From positions 1 to 7,908 of the forward strand of contig JAHDIA010000266.1 in NCBI GenBank assembly GCA_020631035.1: DNA of 7,908 nt, in the 5' to 3' direction. The first letter of the stretch is position 1. Each line of letters opens with the position of its first letter. Below the pieces are notes generated by a model that was given only the letters and a program-made list of their open reading frames with translations, ran no database searches and was not told where the DNA came from. Shown piece by piece: positions 1 to 6,864 of this stretch. Position numbers and translations under genes: made by a program. The stretch is from Chitinophagales bacterium. Its GTDB lineage: Bacteria; Bacteroidota; Bacteroidia; Chitinophagales; UBA2359.

Positions 1-118
1 CGGGAGTGCTTGTACCTATTCCGACATCCCCTGTAGGCGTTACTTTGACGGCTGGGGCTTGTGCCAGCAAAAACAAAGGAGCTAAAGTTAGTAGTGTTGC
101 TATGATTATATTTTTCAT
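1..118 (-). CDS. Secreted protein, N-terminal fragment (signal peptide plus TGDVGIGT motif)
   Basis: Reading the minus strand from an ATG at 116-118 gives 39 uninterrupted codons to the window edge, so only the 5' end is present. Residues 1 to about 21 form a signal peptide: MKN start, hydrophobic core IIIATLLTLAPLFLLA, and likely cleavage around LAQA. The mature part begins APAVKVTPTGDVGIGTSTP. The TG-x-VGIGT-x-TP signature is common near the start of long secreted or tail-fibre-like proteins of Bacteroidota, some of which end in an S74-type intramolecular chaperone or a sorting domain; whether this one does cannot be seen. The ATG is preceded by an A-rich leader without a clear Shine-Dalgarno site, as is usual in this phylum. 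I am confident that it is an exported protein; its function is unknown. Confidence 0.72.
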   Translation of the reverse strand, partial: MKNIIIATLLTLAPLFLLAQAPAVKVTPTGDVGIGTSTP

Positions 119-132
119 TGTATTGGATTTTA

Positions 133-255
133 ATTGTGTTTGATAATTTTTTGAGATGGGCGAATGAAATTCGCTCTTAATTAAATTTATTGTTTGCATT
201 GTGTTTGTTTTTAGGTGGGCGAATTCAATTCGCCCTTAATTTATTTTTAAATTTA
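133..255. repeat. Two tandem copies of a short hairpin-bearing unit
   Basis: Two imperfect direct copies lie about 59-65 bp apart. Each starts with ATTGTGTTTG (133-142 and 198-207), continues to a hairpin, and ends in an AT-rich CTTAATT tail. The second hairpin is a near-perfect palindrome: GGGCGAATT at 217-225, one central C, AATTCGCCC at 227-235. The first pairs GGGCGAAT (158-165) with ATTCGCTC (169-176) around GAA, with one G-T wobble. The T-rich tail follows on the plus strand, so as terminators they would act on plus-strand transcription, yet both flanking genes are on the minus strand. A repeat unit duplicated in place is therefore as likely as a terminator pair. Confidence 0.6.
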
Positions 256-258
256 AAG

Positions 259-464
259 CCTTGCTACGAAGGACAAAAAGATGCGACCCTACGCCCGATA
301 GTAGTGGATATGGCGGTCTGCCAAGCGGTACGTGGAGACATCCCGAAAATCGGGATAGTCTGTACCAATCCCCAATATAAATAAGGAATGCCGCCATAGA
401 AGCGGATAGCGGGGAGTCGATTTCGTTCGCAGCCCCCGCGTTCCGTCCTTCACTTTCTACAAGT
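259..464. repeat. GC-rich nested-palindrome intergenic element, possibly MITE-like or a dispersed repeat
   Basis: This stretch is visibly richer in G and C than its AT-rich flanks and is organised by nested inverted repeats. The outer ends carry GAAGGAC (268-274) against GTCCTTC (445-451), each within a looser CTTG-TA context that resembles imperfect terminal inverted repeats. Inside lies the hairpin at 309-398 and a second one, GCGGGG (409-414) with CCCCGC (434-439). No transposase is encoded and I found no clear target-site duplication. The element directly follows the stop codon of the large protease gene, whose 3' untranslated RNA would include it. It could be a non-autonomous mobile element, a dispersed intergenic repeat, or a structured transcript end. 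A 79-codon open frame crosses it on the minus strand but looks incidental. Confidence 0.5.
309..398. repeat. Long interrupted hairpin with three nested arms
   Basis: Three pairs of inverted arms nest around one centre. The outer arm is TATGGCGG (309-316) with CCGCCATA (391-398). The middle arm is GGTAC (327-331) with GTACC (362-366). The inner arm is GAC plus ATCCCGA (337-346) with TCGGGAT plus GTC (350-356, 358-360), closing on an AAA loop with one bulged A. Such ordered pairing suggests that the single strand folds, as DNA during transposition or as RNA. No T-tract follows directly on either strand, so a simple intrinsic terminator is not well supported. Confidence 0.6.
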
Positions 465-478
465 TCAGGGTTCAATCA

Positions 479-757
479 TTATTCCAAAGAGAAATAATGT
501 CGCTGCTTACCGATTTTCATACAAGCCATTTTTGTCAAATCAGACATTTCATTTATATCAATAATGTATGTGTGTTTCCCTACAGATTGCTCGCCTAAAT
601 CAATCCTTTTCAGTTCAACATTTTCGTCTAATAATTCGATGCTTACTGATTGAGCTTGGTCGAGTGTGTAGTGGATTTTGATTCCTTCATTGGTGCATTC
701 CCAAGAGTAATTTTTGTTAGGTGTATCACTACTTGGTTTATTTAAATTAATGGTAGC
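479..757 (-). other. Type IX secretion-like C-terminal domain, non-canonical ending
   Basis: The last 93 residues (1738-1830) have the beta-strand rhythm of a sorting domain: IKIHYTL, then VSIELLDENVELKRIDLG, then GKHTYIIDI, then a final strand MACMKIGKQRHYFSLE. Typical type A domains carry a G-x-Y motif in the penultimate strand and often a basic end such as KK; here the G-x-Y position reads KMACMK and the protein ends SLE. The preceding segment (1673-1737) opens with NPC and contains GEEVNFRA, TGFEVKTGGEFAF and a closing DPC, which match my memory of the 3-coathanger stack domain often found before sorting domains. Secretion by the type IX system is an inference from this arrangement. Confidence 0.5.
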
Positions 758-3700
758 TGCACAAGGATCATTGTAGAAGGCAAATTCTCCTCCTGTTTTC
801 ACCTCAAAGCCTGTATTGATGTCGCCTTCATTGGCTCTAAAGTTTACTTCTTCGCCTAAGTTAATCACAACATTGCCACTGGTACTTATCACTTCTGCTG
901 CTTGGTGATTCAAACTCAATGTACTTGTGTTGTCAATTAGCAAACTATCACGACAAGGATTTTGATAAAGTGTAAGAAGAGAGGCCATATTATTGGCGGT
1001 AGTTGGCAGATTAACTGCTTCGCTGTTGTGTACCGAAATATCACTTACATTGAATTGGAAAGTTGTGCTATCCCAAGGCGTATCATTGGCAATAGAGACT
1101 ATCACATCTGCTATGGGTCCTCCTCCTTGTCCGTCGGAATGATCTATACGGGTAATGCCAATCTGGATTTCTTCGTTGAGGGTATCATTGTATGCAATGT
1201 ATTCTAAATTTTCACCAGATACACCCAGCCAAGAAGAGTCAATGATGACCTCTACAGATTCTATTAGGTTGTAAGGATGGTCGTATTCAATGGTAAAGTA
1301 GCCACCATACATAGAAATTTCATCTCCTAAGGCATCTTCTAACACAACATCTAAATGCAATAGATTATCATTGCCATCAAAGGAAGGAATGGCTGTGGGT
1401 TGTAGGTAGATTTCTAAAGGGCTATCGGTACTAAAATTTGTAGCAGTTGCATTGGGAGAATCGTTGTGGGTATTGTCATAATTGGTAATTATGGCATTTA
1501 AGTCTTCTAGGTCAATTACTCCATCACCATTCGCATCAATGTGTTTGACATCTATATAACTTTCTTGAGAACTTCCCCAGTTGTCACTTGTATGAGGGGT
1601 CCAATTGATGTCTTGCAAAGTTCCTTCCCTAGCATAACCCAACTCTCCAAAAAACAAACCAAAAGAAACAATGTCTTGATAGTTGGCAATGCCATCAAAA
1701 TTAAAATCACCAGGATATACATCAAAAACATCAAAACTATTGTCTACGCAGGGTGGCGCAATGCCATTGCAAAAATCTTGAAAACCTTGAATCGAACCAT
1801 TGCTTGGCAAACCTATGTTTCCATAAAAATCATAATCATTTAAATTGAGGTTACACAAAGATTGAGGATAACATCCACTCAATTCATTGTCGTACAATTT
1901 GAAGTACCTCAAATTAGGCAAATTACCCAATTCGCCTGGAATACTCCCACTTAATTGATTGTTGTTTAGTTCTAGGTAAACCAAGCTAGATAGATTACCC
2001 AATTCGGGGGGAATGTTGCCACTCAGTTGATTGTGGTGCAACCACAATGTATGTAAATTAGGTATATTGCCCAACTCAGATGGAATATTCCCACTCAACT
2101 GATTGTTGCTACAAAACAAAATTCGCAAATTTGGTAAATCACCCAATTCTGGGGGAATACCTCCGCTCAATTGATTTTGAGCCAAACTCAAGGTACGCAA
2201 ACTTGCCATATTGCCCATTTCTGCTGGAAGACTTCCACTCAATTGATTATTAGGCAGAGTCAAAACCTCTAAATTGACTAGATTACCTATTTCAGACGGA
2301 AGGCTTCCACTCAACTGATTGTGCCCAATCTGTACATGTACTAAATTGAAAAGGTTACCTATTTCTGGTGGAAGGCTTCCACTCAATAAATTATTGGACA
2401 GGTATAAATAAGTTAAATTGGATAGCTTACCCAAAGCGGGTAAAAAGTTCCCACTTAGTAAATTGTCATTCAAAAGTAAATCAGTCAAATTAGACAAATC
2501 ACCCAATTCTGGCGGGATTTCCCCACTCAATTGATTCTGATGAATAGCCAGTATATTTAGACTCGATAAGTTTCCAAGTTCTATCGGAATGTTGCCACTT
2601 ATTTGATTAAATCCAAGATTCAAATTGGTTAAATGATATAAATTGCCCAAATCTGCAGGGAGGCTTCCTGTCAAATTGTTGTTGTCCAGTTTTAACTCTA
2701 TCACTTTACAAGCATCTTGGCTCAAGGTCACGCCATACCAAGTACTGAGTGGTTGAGACAAATCCCAAGTATTGAACCAATTACTACCACTAGTAGCATT
2801 GTACAATGATACAAGTGCCAAAGAATCTGACTCCAAACAGTTGTATATACAGGATGATGGGAGATTGCAAAAATCTTGAAAACCTTGGCTACTTCCTCCA
2901 TCTGGCAGGTCTGGATTGTTAGAAAAATCGGAATAGGTAAAGTTCAAACTACACCAAGCCTCTGGGTAACAACCCACCAATTGATTGTTAGACAATCTTA
3001 CAAAATTTAAACTGCTCAAATTACCCAAGTCGTTAGGAATTGGTCCTGTCAACTGATTGCCAAATAGGTATAAAAAGTTCAAGTTCGATAAATTGCCAAT
3101 ACTTGGCGGAATCAATCCACTCAATTCATTGTAACTCAAATTTAGGGAAGTCAAACTAGATAGATTGCCCAAAGAAGAAGGAATACTCCCTGTCAAATCA
3201 TTCGCTCCTAAGTTTAATGTAGTCAAATTGGATAGATTGCCCAAATTAGCGGGTATCCCTCCAAGCAATTGATTGCTTACCAAATTCAATAATATCAAAT
3301 TAGATAAATTACCCAATTCAGAAGGAATGCTTCCCCCCAATGGATTGTTTTCTAAATCCAGATGTACTAAATTGCTCAAGTTGCCCAATTCTATAGGAAT
3401 ACCTCCACTCAAATCATTGTTGCGCAACCACAAATCGGTCAAGTTGCTTAAATTGCCCAACTCAGGTGGAATTGTTCCAACCAAATTATTTCCAGTAATT
3501 ACTACTCCCCCCCAAGTACAATTGTCTATTCCGTCAAGGTCCAAACAAACTACACTACATCCATCGGCACTCAATGTTACGCCAAACCAAGTACTGACTG
3601 GCTGACTTAACTCCCAAGTATTGGTCCAATTGGCTCCATTGGTGGAATTGTACAAAGCAATGAGTGCCAAAGAATCAGCAGTCAAACAATTGACATTTGA

Positions 3701-5971
3701 AATGCAATTTAGTTCTGTTGAAGGCAATACTACTATTTCTTTCGTGGCAAAATCGGCACATACACCATTTTGTTCTACTTTCAATTCAACTGTATAGCTT
3801 CCTTCTTGATTGAATGTATGGGTCCAATTGTTAGTGGTGGCTTGTTGGACTCCATCTAGACTCCACAGATATGAATCAATCACGCCTGTACTCTGATTTG
3901 TAAAGCCTACATTACTTCCTGGACAAATAGTGTCTGTGGTGCTAGTAAATACTGCATTAATACTACAAGGTAAAATATTAAAATAGGTATCGCTTTCATC
4001 TTCAATGGTATTGTTTGCAAGGTCTGTGATGCGAACAAGTGCGATATTAGTTGTATTCGACGGAGTGGTCCAATTGTAACTAGCATTTGTTGTACCAACA
4101 CTATCCGCAATCATTTGCCAATTGGTTCCACCATTAATAGAATACTCCAATTTTACATAATTGCCCACACTTCCACTTGATGTCCAAGTAATATTGTATG
4201 GCAATCCCTGACTCAATGATTCCCCCCCATTGGGAGTTGTAAGCGTCAATTGTCCATTTGTTGTTACTCCACATACACCTAAGCCTACTGCACACCAAGC
4301 ATTTTTCACCTGTTGTACTTCATTCGAATTGACTCCATACAAATCGCTTGCTGCTTGTACAGAACCATTGTAAGCATCTATGTAATCAGAATTGATGGTT
4401 AAATAATTGGTCAAATTGTTGTAAGCAATATCGGCAGCCTTGGCAATACCAATTCCCGATACACTGTAGCTCTCTCCGTGGTCATTGGTACCACTCCCAC
4501 CTTGTGCCAACAAATAAAACCAATAGTTTTGTACGCCACTATTGGTGTGTACTCCACAATTATCATTGCTAAAGGGATTGGCAACACAGTTCTCCTGTCC
4601 ATACCAATAATATCCATCGTAAGTATCAGGATCGCCAAACAAATTTGGATTACTCATTGACCGAAAAGCACCCGATGTACCATTGAGGCTTGCATCTTCT
4701 CCCATATACCAATCAAAACCTGTTGGGTCTTTGTAGTATTCAACCACTGTTCCAAAAATATCGGCAAAGGATTCGTTCAAGGCACCTGACTCTCTTTCAT
4801 ACTTTAAGTTGGCAGAGTATTCGATTACACTGTGTACATATTCGTGGGCAACAATATCCAAACTAGACATTGGACCATAATTTACATTGTCTCCATCTCC
4901 CAAACGAATCTTTCCACCACCACCATAGGCATTGGTAAAATTGCTACCCCAATTGACCCAGATGAGCAATTTGCTATTCCAGCCATTGTAGCCAAGCAGG
5001 CTGTGTTCATTGTAAAAATAATCATAGGTTTGTTCAGCTGCCCAATGGGCTTCACAAGCTGTTTTATCATTGACATCTGTCCAATTATTGTCAGCATCCT
5101 CAATCTCATTAGCAGGTAAATTATTAATAAAATTAGCCGCAGAATAGGTCTCTATGTTTCTTCCTGTTTCTTTTAATTGGTATACACCACCATTTAATGT
5201 AGTTGTAATATTTTGTGTCCCATATGAATGAGTATTGCAAGTGCCCACCACGTCATTTTGACAAAGCAAAGTCGTTTGAGCAATAATAGCTCCTGTATGT
5301 GCATTGACAATGTAGACCATATGACTAAATGGTTCAATGGTCTCCACTTCAAATTTGTAGCCCAATGCATAATGCTCTGCCACTAAATCATCCTTGGGAG
5401 AGGCAATTACCAATTGCCCTTGAGGATAATGGGTCGCTGTTTCATCTTGTAGTTGGTGTTGGAGCATTGCCTCACTTATGGGATCTTCCCAGGCATACTT
5501 AGTGGCTCCAATGTGTTCAAGTAAGCTGCTCAATGCTTCTTGTTCTGTCAGCGTTGGAATAAGCGATACATCCAAATCACTAACTACATCTCCATTGGCT
5601 TTACGAACCAGTCCTTCTTTTTCGTGTACCATATACACTGCTCCTTCTACAGGAATGCCTTTGTAGGTTTGCTGTAAACGATGGTGTGTCCAATTGTTGT
5701 CCGAATTGGTTTTGATTGGGACAAAATCATTGGCTTCTTCCAAATCAAAAAGTACCTTGGTTTGAAGCATAAAACTTGCCTTATCGATAGCTTTGTCAGC
5801 TTTTAACTCTAGCCACTCAAAATTGCTTTCTGGAGTGGCGATGTTTTTCAAGGTCTTTTGTGCTTTTTCAGACCGCAACAGGTCCGATTTTTTCATTGTT
5901 TGTGCCTGTGCTGTTAGTGTCAGTATACACAATGCCCAGTACACAAAAGTCAAACAATAAGTTTTCAACAT
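479..5971 (-). CDS. Secreted M4 (thermolysin-type) metalloprotease with duplicated LRR modules and C-terminal sorting-like domain
   Basis: This 1830-residue protein starts at an ATG followed by a good signal peptide (cleavage near residue 23, AQA) and ends at TAA. An FTP propeptide (about 82-132) and a PepSY-like segment (142-232) precede the M4 peptidase domain (about 240-565). The zinc site is complete: HEYVH at 376-380, third ligand E400 in GALNESFADIFG, Y391 in the position of thermolysin Tyr157, and H475 in GVHTNSG as the transition-state histidine. H376 to E400 spacing equals that of thermolysin. A Cys pair (C462, C472) sits in a short insertion before H475. Next come an Ig-like domain opening with PNGGE (575-669), a PKD domain (671-750), LRR module 1 (762-1036), LRR module 2 (1045-1402), a two-loop calcium-binding dockerin-like segment (1418-1502), a cohesin-like beta domain (1518-1658), a 3-coathanger-like segment (1673-1737) and a sorting-like C-terminus (1738-1830). 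It is probably exported by the type IX system and active outside the cell on proteins. Protease activity is well supported; the targets are unknown. Confidence 0.95.
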   Translation of the reverse strand: MLKTYCLTFVYWALCILTLTAQAQTMKKSDLLRSEKAQKTLKNIATPESNFEWLELKADKAIDKASFMLQTKVLFDLEEANDFVPIKTNSDNNWTHHRLQQTYKGIPVEGAVYMVHEKEGLVRKANGDVVSDLDVSLIPTLTEQEALSSLLEHIGATKYAWEDPISEAMLQHQLQDETATHYPQGQLVIASPKDDLVAEHYALGYKFEVETIEPFSHMVYIVNAHTGAIIAQTTLLCQNDVVGTCNTHSYGTQNITTTLNGGVYQLKETGRNIETYSAANFINNLPANEIEDADNNWTDVNDKTACEAHWAAEQTYDYFYNEHSLLGYNGWNSKLLIWVNWGSNFTNAYGGGGKIRLGDGDNVNYGPMSSLDIVAHEYVHSVIEYSANLKYERESGALNESFADIFGTVVEYYKDPTGFDWYMGEDASLNGTSGAFRSMSNPNLFGDPDTYDGYYWYGQENCVANPFSNDNCGVHTNSGVQNYWFYLLAQGGSGTNDHGESYSVSGIGIAKAADIAYNNLTNYLTINSDYIDAYNGSVQAASDLYGVNSNEVQQVKNAWCAVGLGVCGVTTNGQLTLTTPNGGESLSQGLPYNITWTSSGSVGNYVKLEYSINGGTNWQMIADSVGTTNASYNWTTPSNTTNIALVRITDLANNTIEDESDTYFNILPCSINAVFTSTTDTICPGSNVGFTNQSTGVIDSYLWSLDGVQQATTNNWTHTFNQEGSYTVELKVEQNGVCADFATKEIVVLPSTELNCISNVNCLTADSLALIALYNSTNGANWTNTWELSQPVSTWFGVTLSADGCSVVCLDLDGIDNCTWGGVVITGNNLVGTIPPELGNLSNLTDLWLRNNDLSGGIPIELGNLSNLVHLDLENNPLGGSIPSELGNLSNLILLNLVSNQLLGGIPANLGNLSNLTTLNLGANDLTGSIPSSLGNLSSLTSLNLSYNELSGLIPPSIGNLSNLNFLYLFGNQLTGPIPNDLGNLSSLNFVRLSNNQLVGCYPEAWCSLNFTYSDFSNNPDLPDGGSSQGFQDFCNLPSSCIYNCLESDSLALVSLYNATSGSNWFNTWDLSQPLSTWYGVTLSQDACKVIELKLDNNNLTGSLPADLGNLYHLTNLNLGFNQISGNIPIELGNLSSLNILAIHQNQLSGEIPPELGDLSNLTDLLLNDNLLSGNFLPALGKLSNLTYLYLSNNLLSGSLPPEIGNLFNLVHVQIGHNQLSGSLPSEIGNLVNLEVLTLPNNQLSGSLPAEMGNMASLRTLSLAQNQLSGGIPPELGDLPNLRILFCSNNQLSGNIPSELGNIPNLHTLWLHHNQLSGNIPPELGNLSSLVYLELNNNQLSGSIPGELGNLPNLRYFKLYDNELSGCYPQSLCNLNLNDYDFYGNIGLPSNGSIQGFQDFCNGIAPPCVDNSFDVFDVYPGDFNFDGIANYQDIVSFGLFFGELGYAREGTLQDINWTPHTSDNWGSSQESYIDVKHIDANGDGVIDLEDLNAIITNYDNTHNDSPNATATNFSTDSPLEIYLQPTAIPSFDGNDNLLHLDVVLEDALGDEISMYGGYFTIEYDHPYNLIESVEVIIDSSWLGVSGENLEYIAYNDTLNEEIQIGITRIDHSDGQGGGPIADVIVSIANDTPWDSTTFQFNVSDISVHNSEAVNLPTTANNMASLLTLYQNPCRDSLLIDNTSTLSLNHQAAEVISTSGNVVINLGEEVNFRANEGDINTGFEVKTGGEFAFYNDPCAATINLNKPSSDTPNKNYSWECTNEGIKIHYTLDQAQSVSIELLDENVELKRIDLGEQSVGKHTYIIDINEMSDLTKMACMKIGKQRHYFSLE
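1447..1720 (-). other. EF-hand/dockerin-like calcium-binding segment plus linker within the protease
   Basis: Residues 1418-1502 contain two acidic loops with EF-hand spacing. The first is DFNFDGIANYQDI (D-x-N-x-D-G pattern) and the second is DANGDGVIDLEDL. Between them lies a Trp-rich stretch that includes INW and DNWGSS. The order VYPGDFNFDG, then a GLFFGE-like helix, then the second loop and a closing NYDNTH resembles a segment common in large Saprospiraceae surface proteins. Calcium binding is inferred from the loops. In this family the segment usually sits just before the C-terminal beta domain, as it does here. There is no sign that it takes part in a cellulosome-type complex. Confidence 0.65.
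1766..2839 (-). repeat. LRR module 2: N-cap, 11 full 24-residue repeats, C-cap (protein residues 1045-1402)
   Basis: After an N-cap (1045-1096, with DSLALVSLYNATSGSNW and LSTWYGVTL) come eleven 24-residue repeats, exactly 72 bp each, from 2683 down to 1892. The consensus is x-N-Q-L-S-G-x-I/L-P-x-E-L-G-N-L-x-N-L-x-x-L-x-L-x, the SGxIP 'plant-specific' class also found in bacterial surface proteins. The fourth repeat departs from it, reading GNFLPALGKL in place of GxIPxELGNL. A 42-residue C-cap (1361-1402) begins with a half repeat, has Cys at cap positions 7, 13 and 41, and ends QGFQDFCN. The fold should be a curved solenoid for protein or glycan binding. Confidence 0.9.
2864..3688 (-). repeat. 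LRR module 1: N-cap, 7 full 24-residue repeats, C-cap (protein residues 762-1036)
   Basis: This module has the same plan as module 2. An N-cap (762-826, with DSLALIALYNSTNGANW and VSTWFGVTL) is followed by seven 72-bp repeats from 3493 down to 2990 and a C-cap of exactly 42 residues (995-1036). The C-cap shares the three Cys positions and the QGFQDFCN end with module 2. The N-cap is 13 residues longer because of an insertion around DNCTWGGVVIT, encoded next to a G7 run (3507-3513 on the plus strand as C7) that leaves the frame intact. The repeats favour GNLSNL more uniformly than those of module 2. Confidence 0.9.
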
Positions 5972-6008
5972 TTTTTTACTTTAAAGGGATTTTCAATGTG
6001 CTTGTAAC

Positions 6009-6016
6009 CAAATCTA
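6009..6016 (-). promoter_or_regulatory. Candidate Bacteroidota -7 box for the protease gene
   Basis: On the minus strand this reads TAGATTTG, a full match to the Bacteroidota -7 consensus TAnnTTTG. It lies 37 bp upstream of the ATG and predicts a short leader of roughly 30 nt. The -33 partner is weak: CTG at 6035-6037, 18 bp away, in place of TTG. The call rests on consensus and position only. Confidence 0.35.
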
Positions 6017-6323
6017 ATATCCACAGTTGGAAATCAGCACATTGTCTAAAACATTTATATTATGTTTGAGGTCTCAAATATAATTATTTACCAACTATAA
6101 TCACACCTCACTTGAGGAATAAATTATCCTATTTACAAATCAGATTCGCTTGCATAAACAGGAATAAGGTTTTGTGTTTCGATTGTTGTATAGAGTTTCA
6201 TTTTCTTAGGTTTTTATTATTGATTGTTTGATGATTCAAAGATAGGCCCACTCCATAGCCCTTTGAAAACAACATTTTCAATAATTGTTGGAACACACAA
6301 ACACATACAAACACACTAAAACA

Positions 6324-6352
6324 TTGAAAAACAAATATTTATATTATATTTA
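6324..6352 (+). promoter_or_regulatory. Candidate promoter for the helical-protein gene
   Basis: TTG at 6324-6326, an 18-bp spacer and TATATTTA at 6345-6352 fit the Bacteroidota pattern TTG-N19-20-TAnnTTTG with a mismatch at the last base and a slightly short spacer. Transcription would start about 20 nt before the ATG at 6379. The surrounding AT-richness makes chance matches likely. Confidence 0.35.
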
Positions 6353-6378
6353 CAAAAATAAATGTTGGATAAAAAACA

Positions 6379-6864
6379 ATGAAAAATACTCATCTTTATA
6401 GCTTGTGTAGCACTTTTGAGCGAAAAGAAGTAGAAAAAGCTCAGGCTTACCTCAAATACTTTACCGATGCCAGCCCCAAAAGCCTCAGACTTTTTGATGA
6501 AATTGCCAAAGCTTACAAAAAGGCCAAATACAATTGGGAACACACCCTCCTGGACAAAGCCATACTCAATCAATCCTTATTTGGTTCTAAAGAGGATAAC
6601 AAAACCGCACGGGCACTTCGGTCAGAGTTGTATAAGTGTTTAAAAGAATATGCTGAGTTTTTGGCATTTCAAGAACGCAAAAAAGTAGAAAGTCAACACT
6701 TCTTACTTGATTATAGTCTCAATTATAATTTAACTGACTTATTTGAAGGAGAATACAAAAAAAAAACTCAAGAGATTCAACTCATCTGTAGGTGTGAACA
6801 CCTTAAAAGAACAATACGAAATATCAGAAAAACACATAAAGTTTTTACTAAAAGACCAAAGTAG
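6379..6864 (+). CDS. Hypothetical helical protein, N-terminal part of a frameshifted 487-residue gene
   Basis: The ATG at 6379 follows an AT-rich leader with only a weak GGA as ribosome site. The frame gives 161 residues to TAG at 6862-6864, but only the first 129 (to the A-run at 6757-6766) appear to belong to the native protein; the 32-residue tail after the run is basic and unlike the rest. Joined to the next frame by dropping one A, the protein is 487 residues, without signal peptide or membrane segment, Lys/Glu-rich and predicted to be mostly helical. The opening (LYSLCSTFERKEVEKAQAYL, then SPKSLRLFDEI) and the LFGSKEDNK/LRSELYKCLKEYAEFL pattern resemble uncharacterised Bacteroidota proteins I remember, but I cannot name a family. 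The role is unknown. The gene diverges from the protease and has no partner downstream in the window. Confidence 0.7.
   Translation: MKNTHLYSLCSTFERKEVEKAQAYLKYFTDASPKSLRLFDEIAKAYKKAKYNWEHTLLDKAILNQSLFGSKEDNKTARALRSELYKCLKEYAEFLAFQERKKVESQHFLLDYSLNYNLTDLFEGEYKKKTQEIQLICRCEHLKRTIRNIRKTHKVFTKRPK

Larger units (their letters stand above)
5972..6378. promoter_or_regulatory. AT-rich divergent intergenic region
   Basis: This 407-bp spacer lies between the divergently transcribed protease and the helical-protein gene. It is strongly AT-rich and has no convincing coding frame. A CA-rich stretch occurs near 6291-6318 (ACACACAAACAC-like). TAnnTTTG-like boxes occur on the minus strand at 6009-6016, 6075-6082 and 6237-6244, and on the plus strand at 6061-6068; only the first is well placed relative to a start codon. 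I see no RNA gene, riboswitch or strong operator. Confidence 0.6.

Noticed and set aside
236..475. 79-codon minus-strand open frame starting just after the protease stop
   Set aside because: It reads straight through the palindromic arms of the intergenic element, has no ribosome site and shows no protein-like pattern; it is best explained as a by-product of the GC-richer repeat.
1892..3493. Regular 72-bp repeats as a possible CRISPR array or non-coding satellite
   Set aside because: The repeats are in frame, diverged at the DNA level, and translate to clean 24-residue LRRs inside a continuous gene.
3507..3513. C7 run (G7 in the coding strand) in the first LRR N-cap, and a similar run near 4225, as possible frameshift sites
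   Set aside because: The reading frame continues correctly with recognisable domain sequence on both sides; no shift is needed.
6061..6068. Plus-strand TATGTTTG as a promoter for a small RNA in the spacer
   Set aside because: The box matches TAnnTTTG, but no TTG lies at the right distance upstream and no terminator or structured RNA follows before the gene at 6379.
6106..6117. CCTCA-CT-TGAGG inverted repeat in the divergent spacer
   Set aside because: A 5-bp stem with a 2-base loop is expected by chance, and no T-tract or paired site accompanies it.
6316..6573. 85-codon minus-strand frame opposite the helical-protein gene
   Set aside because: It is the antisense shadow of a Lys/Glu-rich helical coding sequence (Phe- and Ser-rich result) and has no start context.
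6743..6766. TTG at 6743 as the start of an independent 366-residue gene
   Set aside because: It lies inside the upstream coding sequence without a credible ribosome site, and the joined frame explains both halves as one protein.
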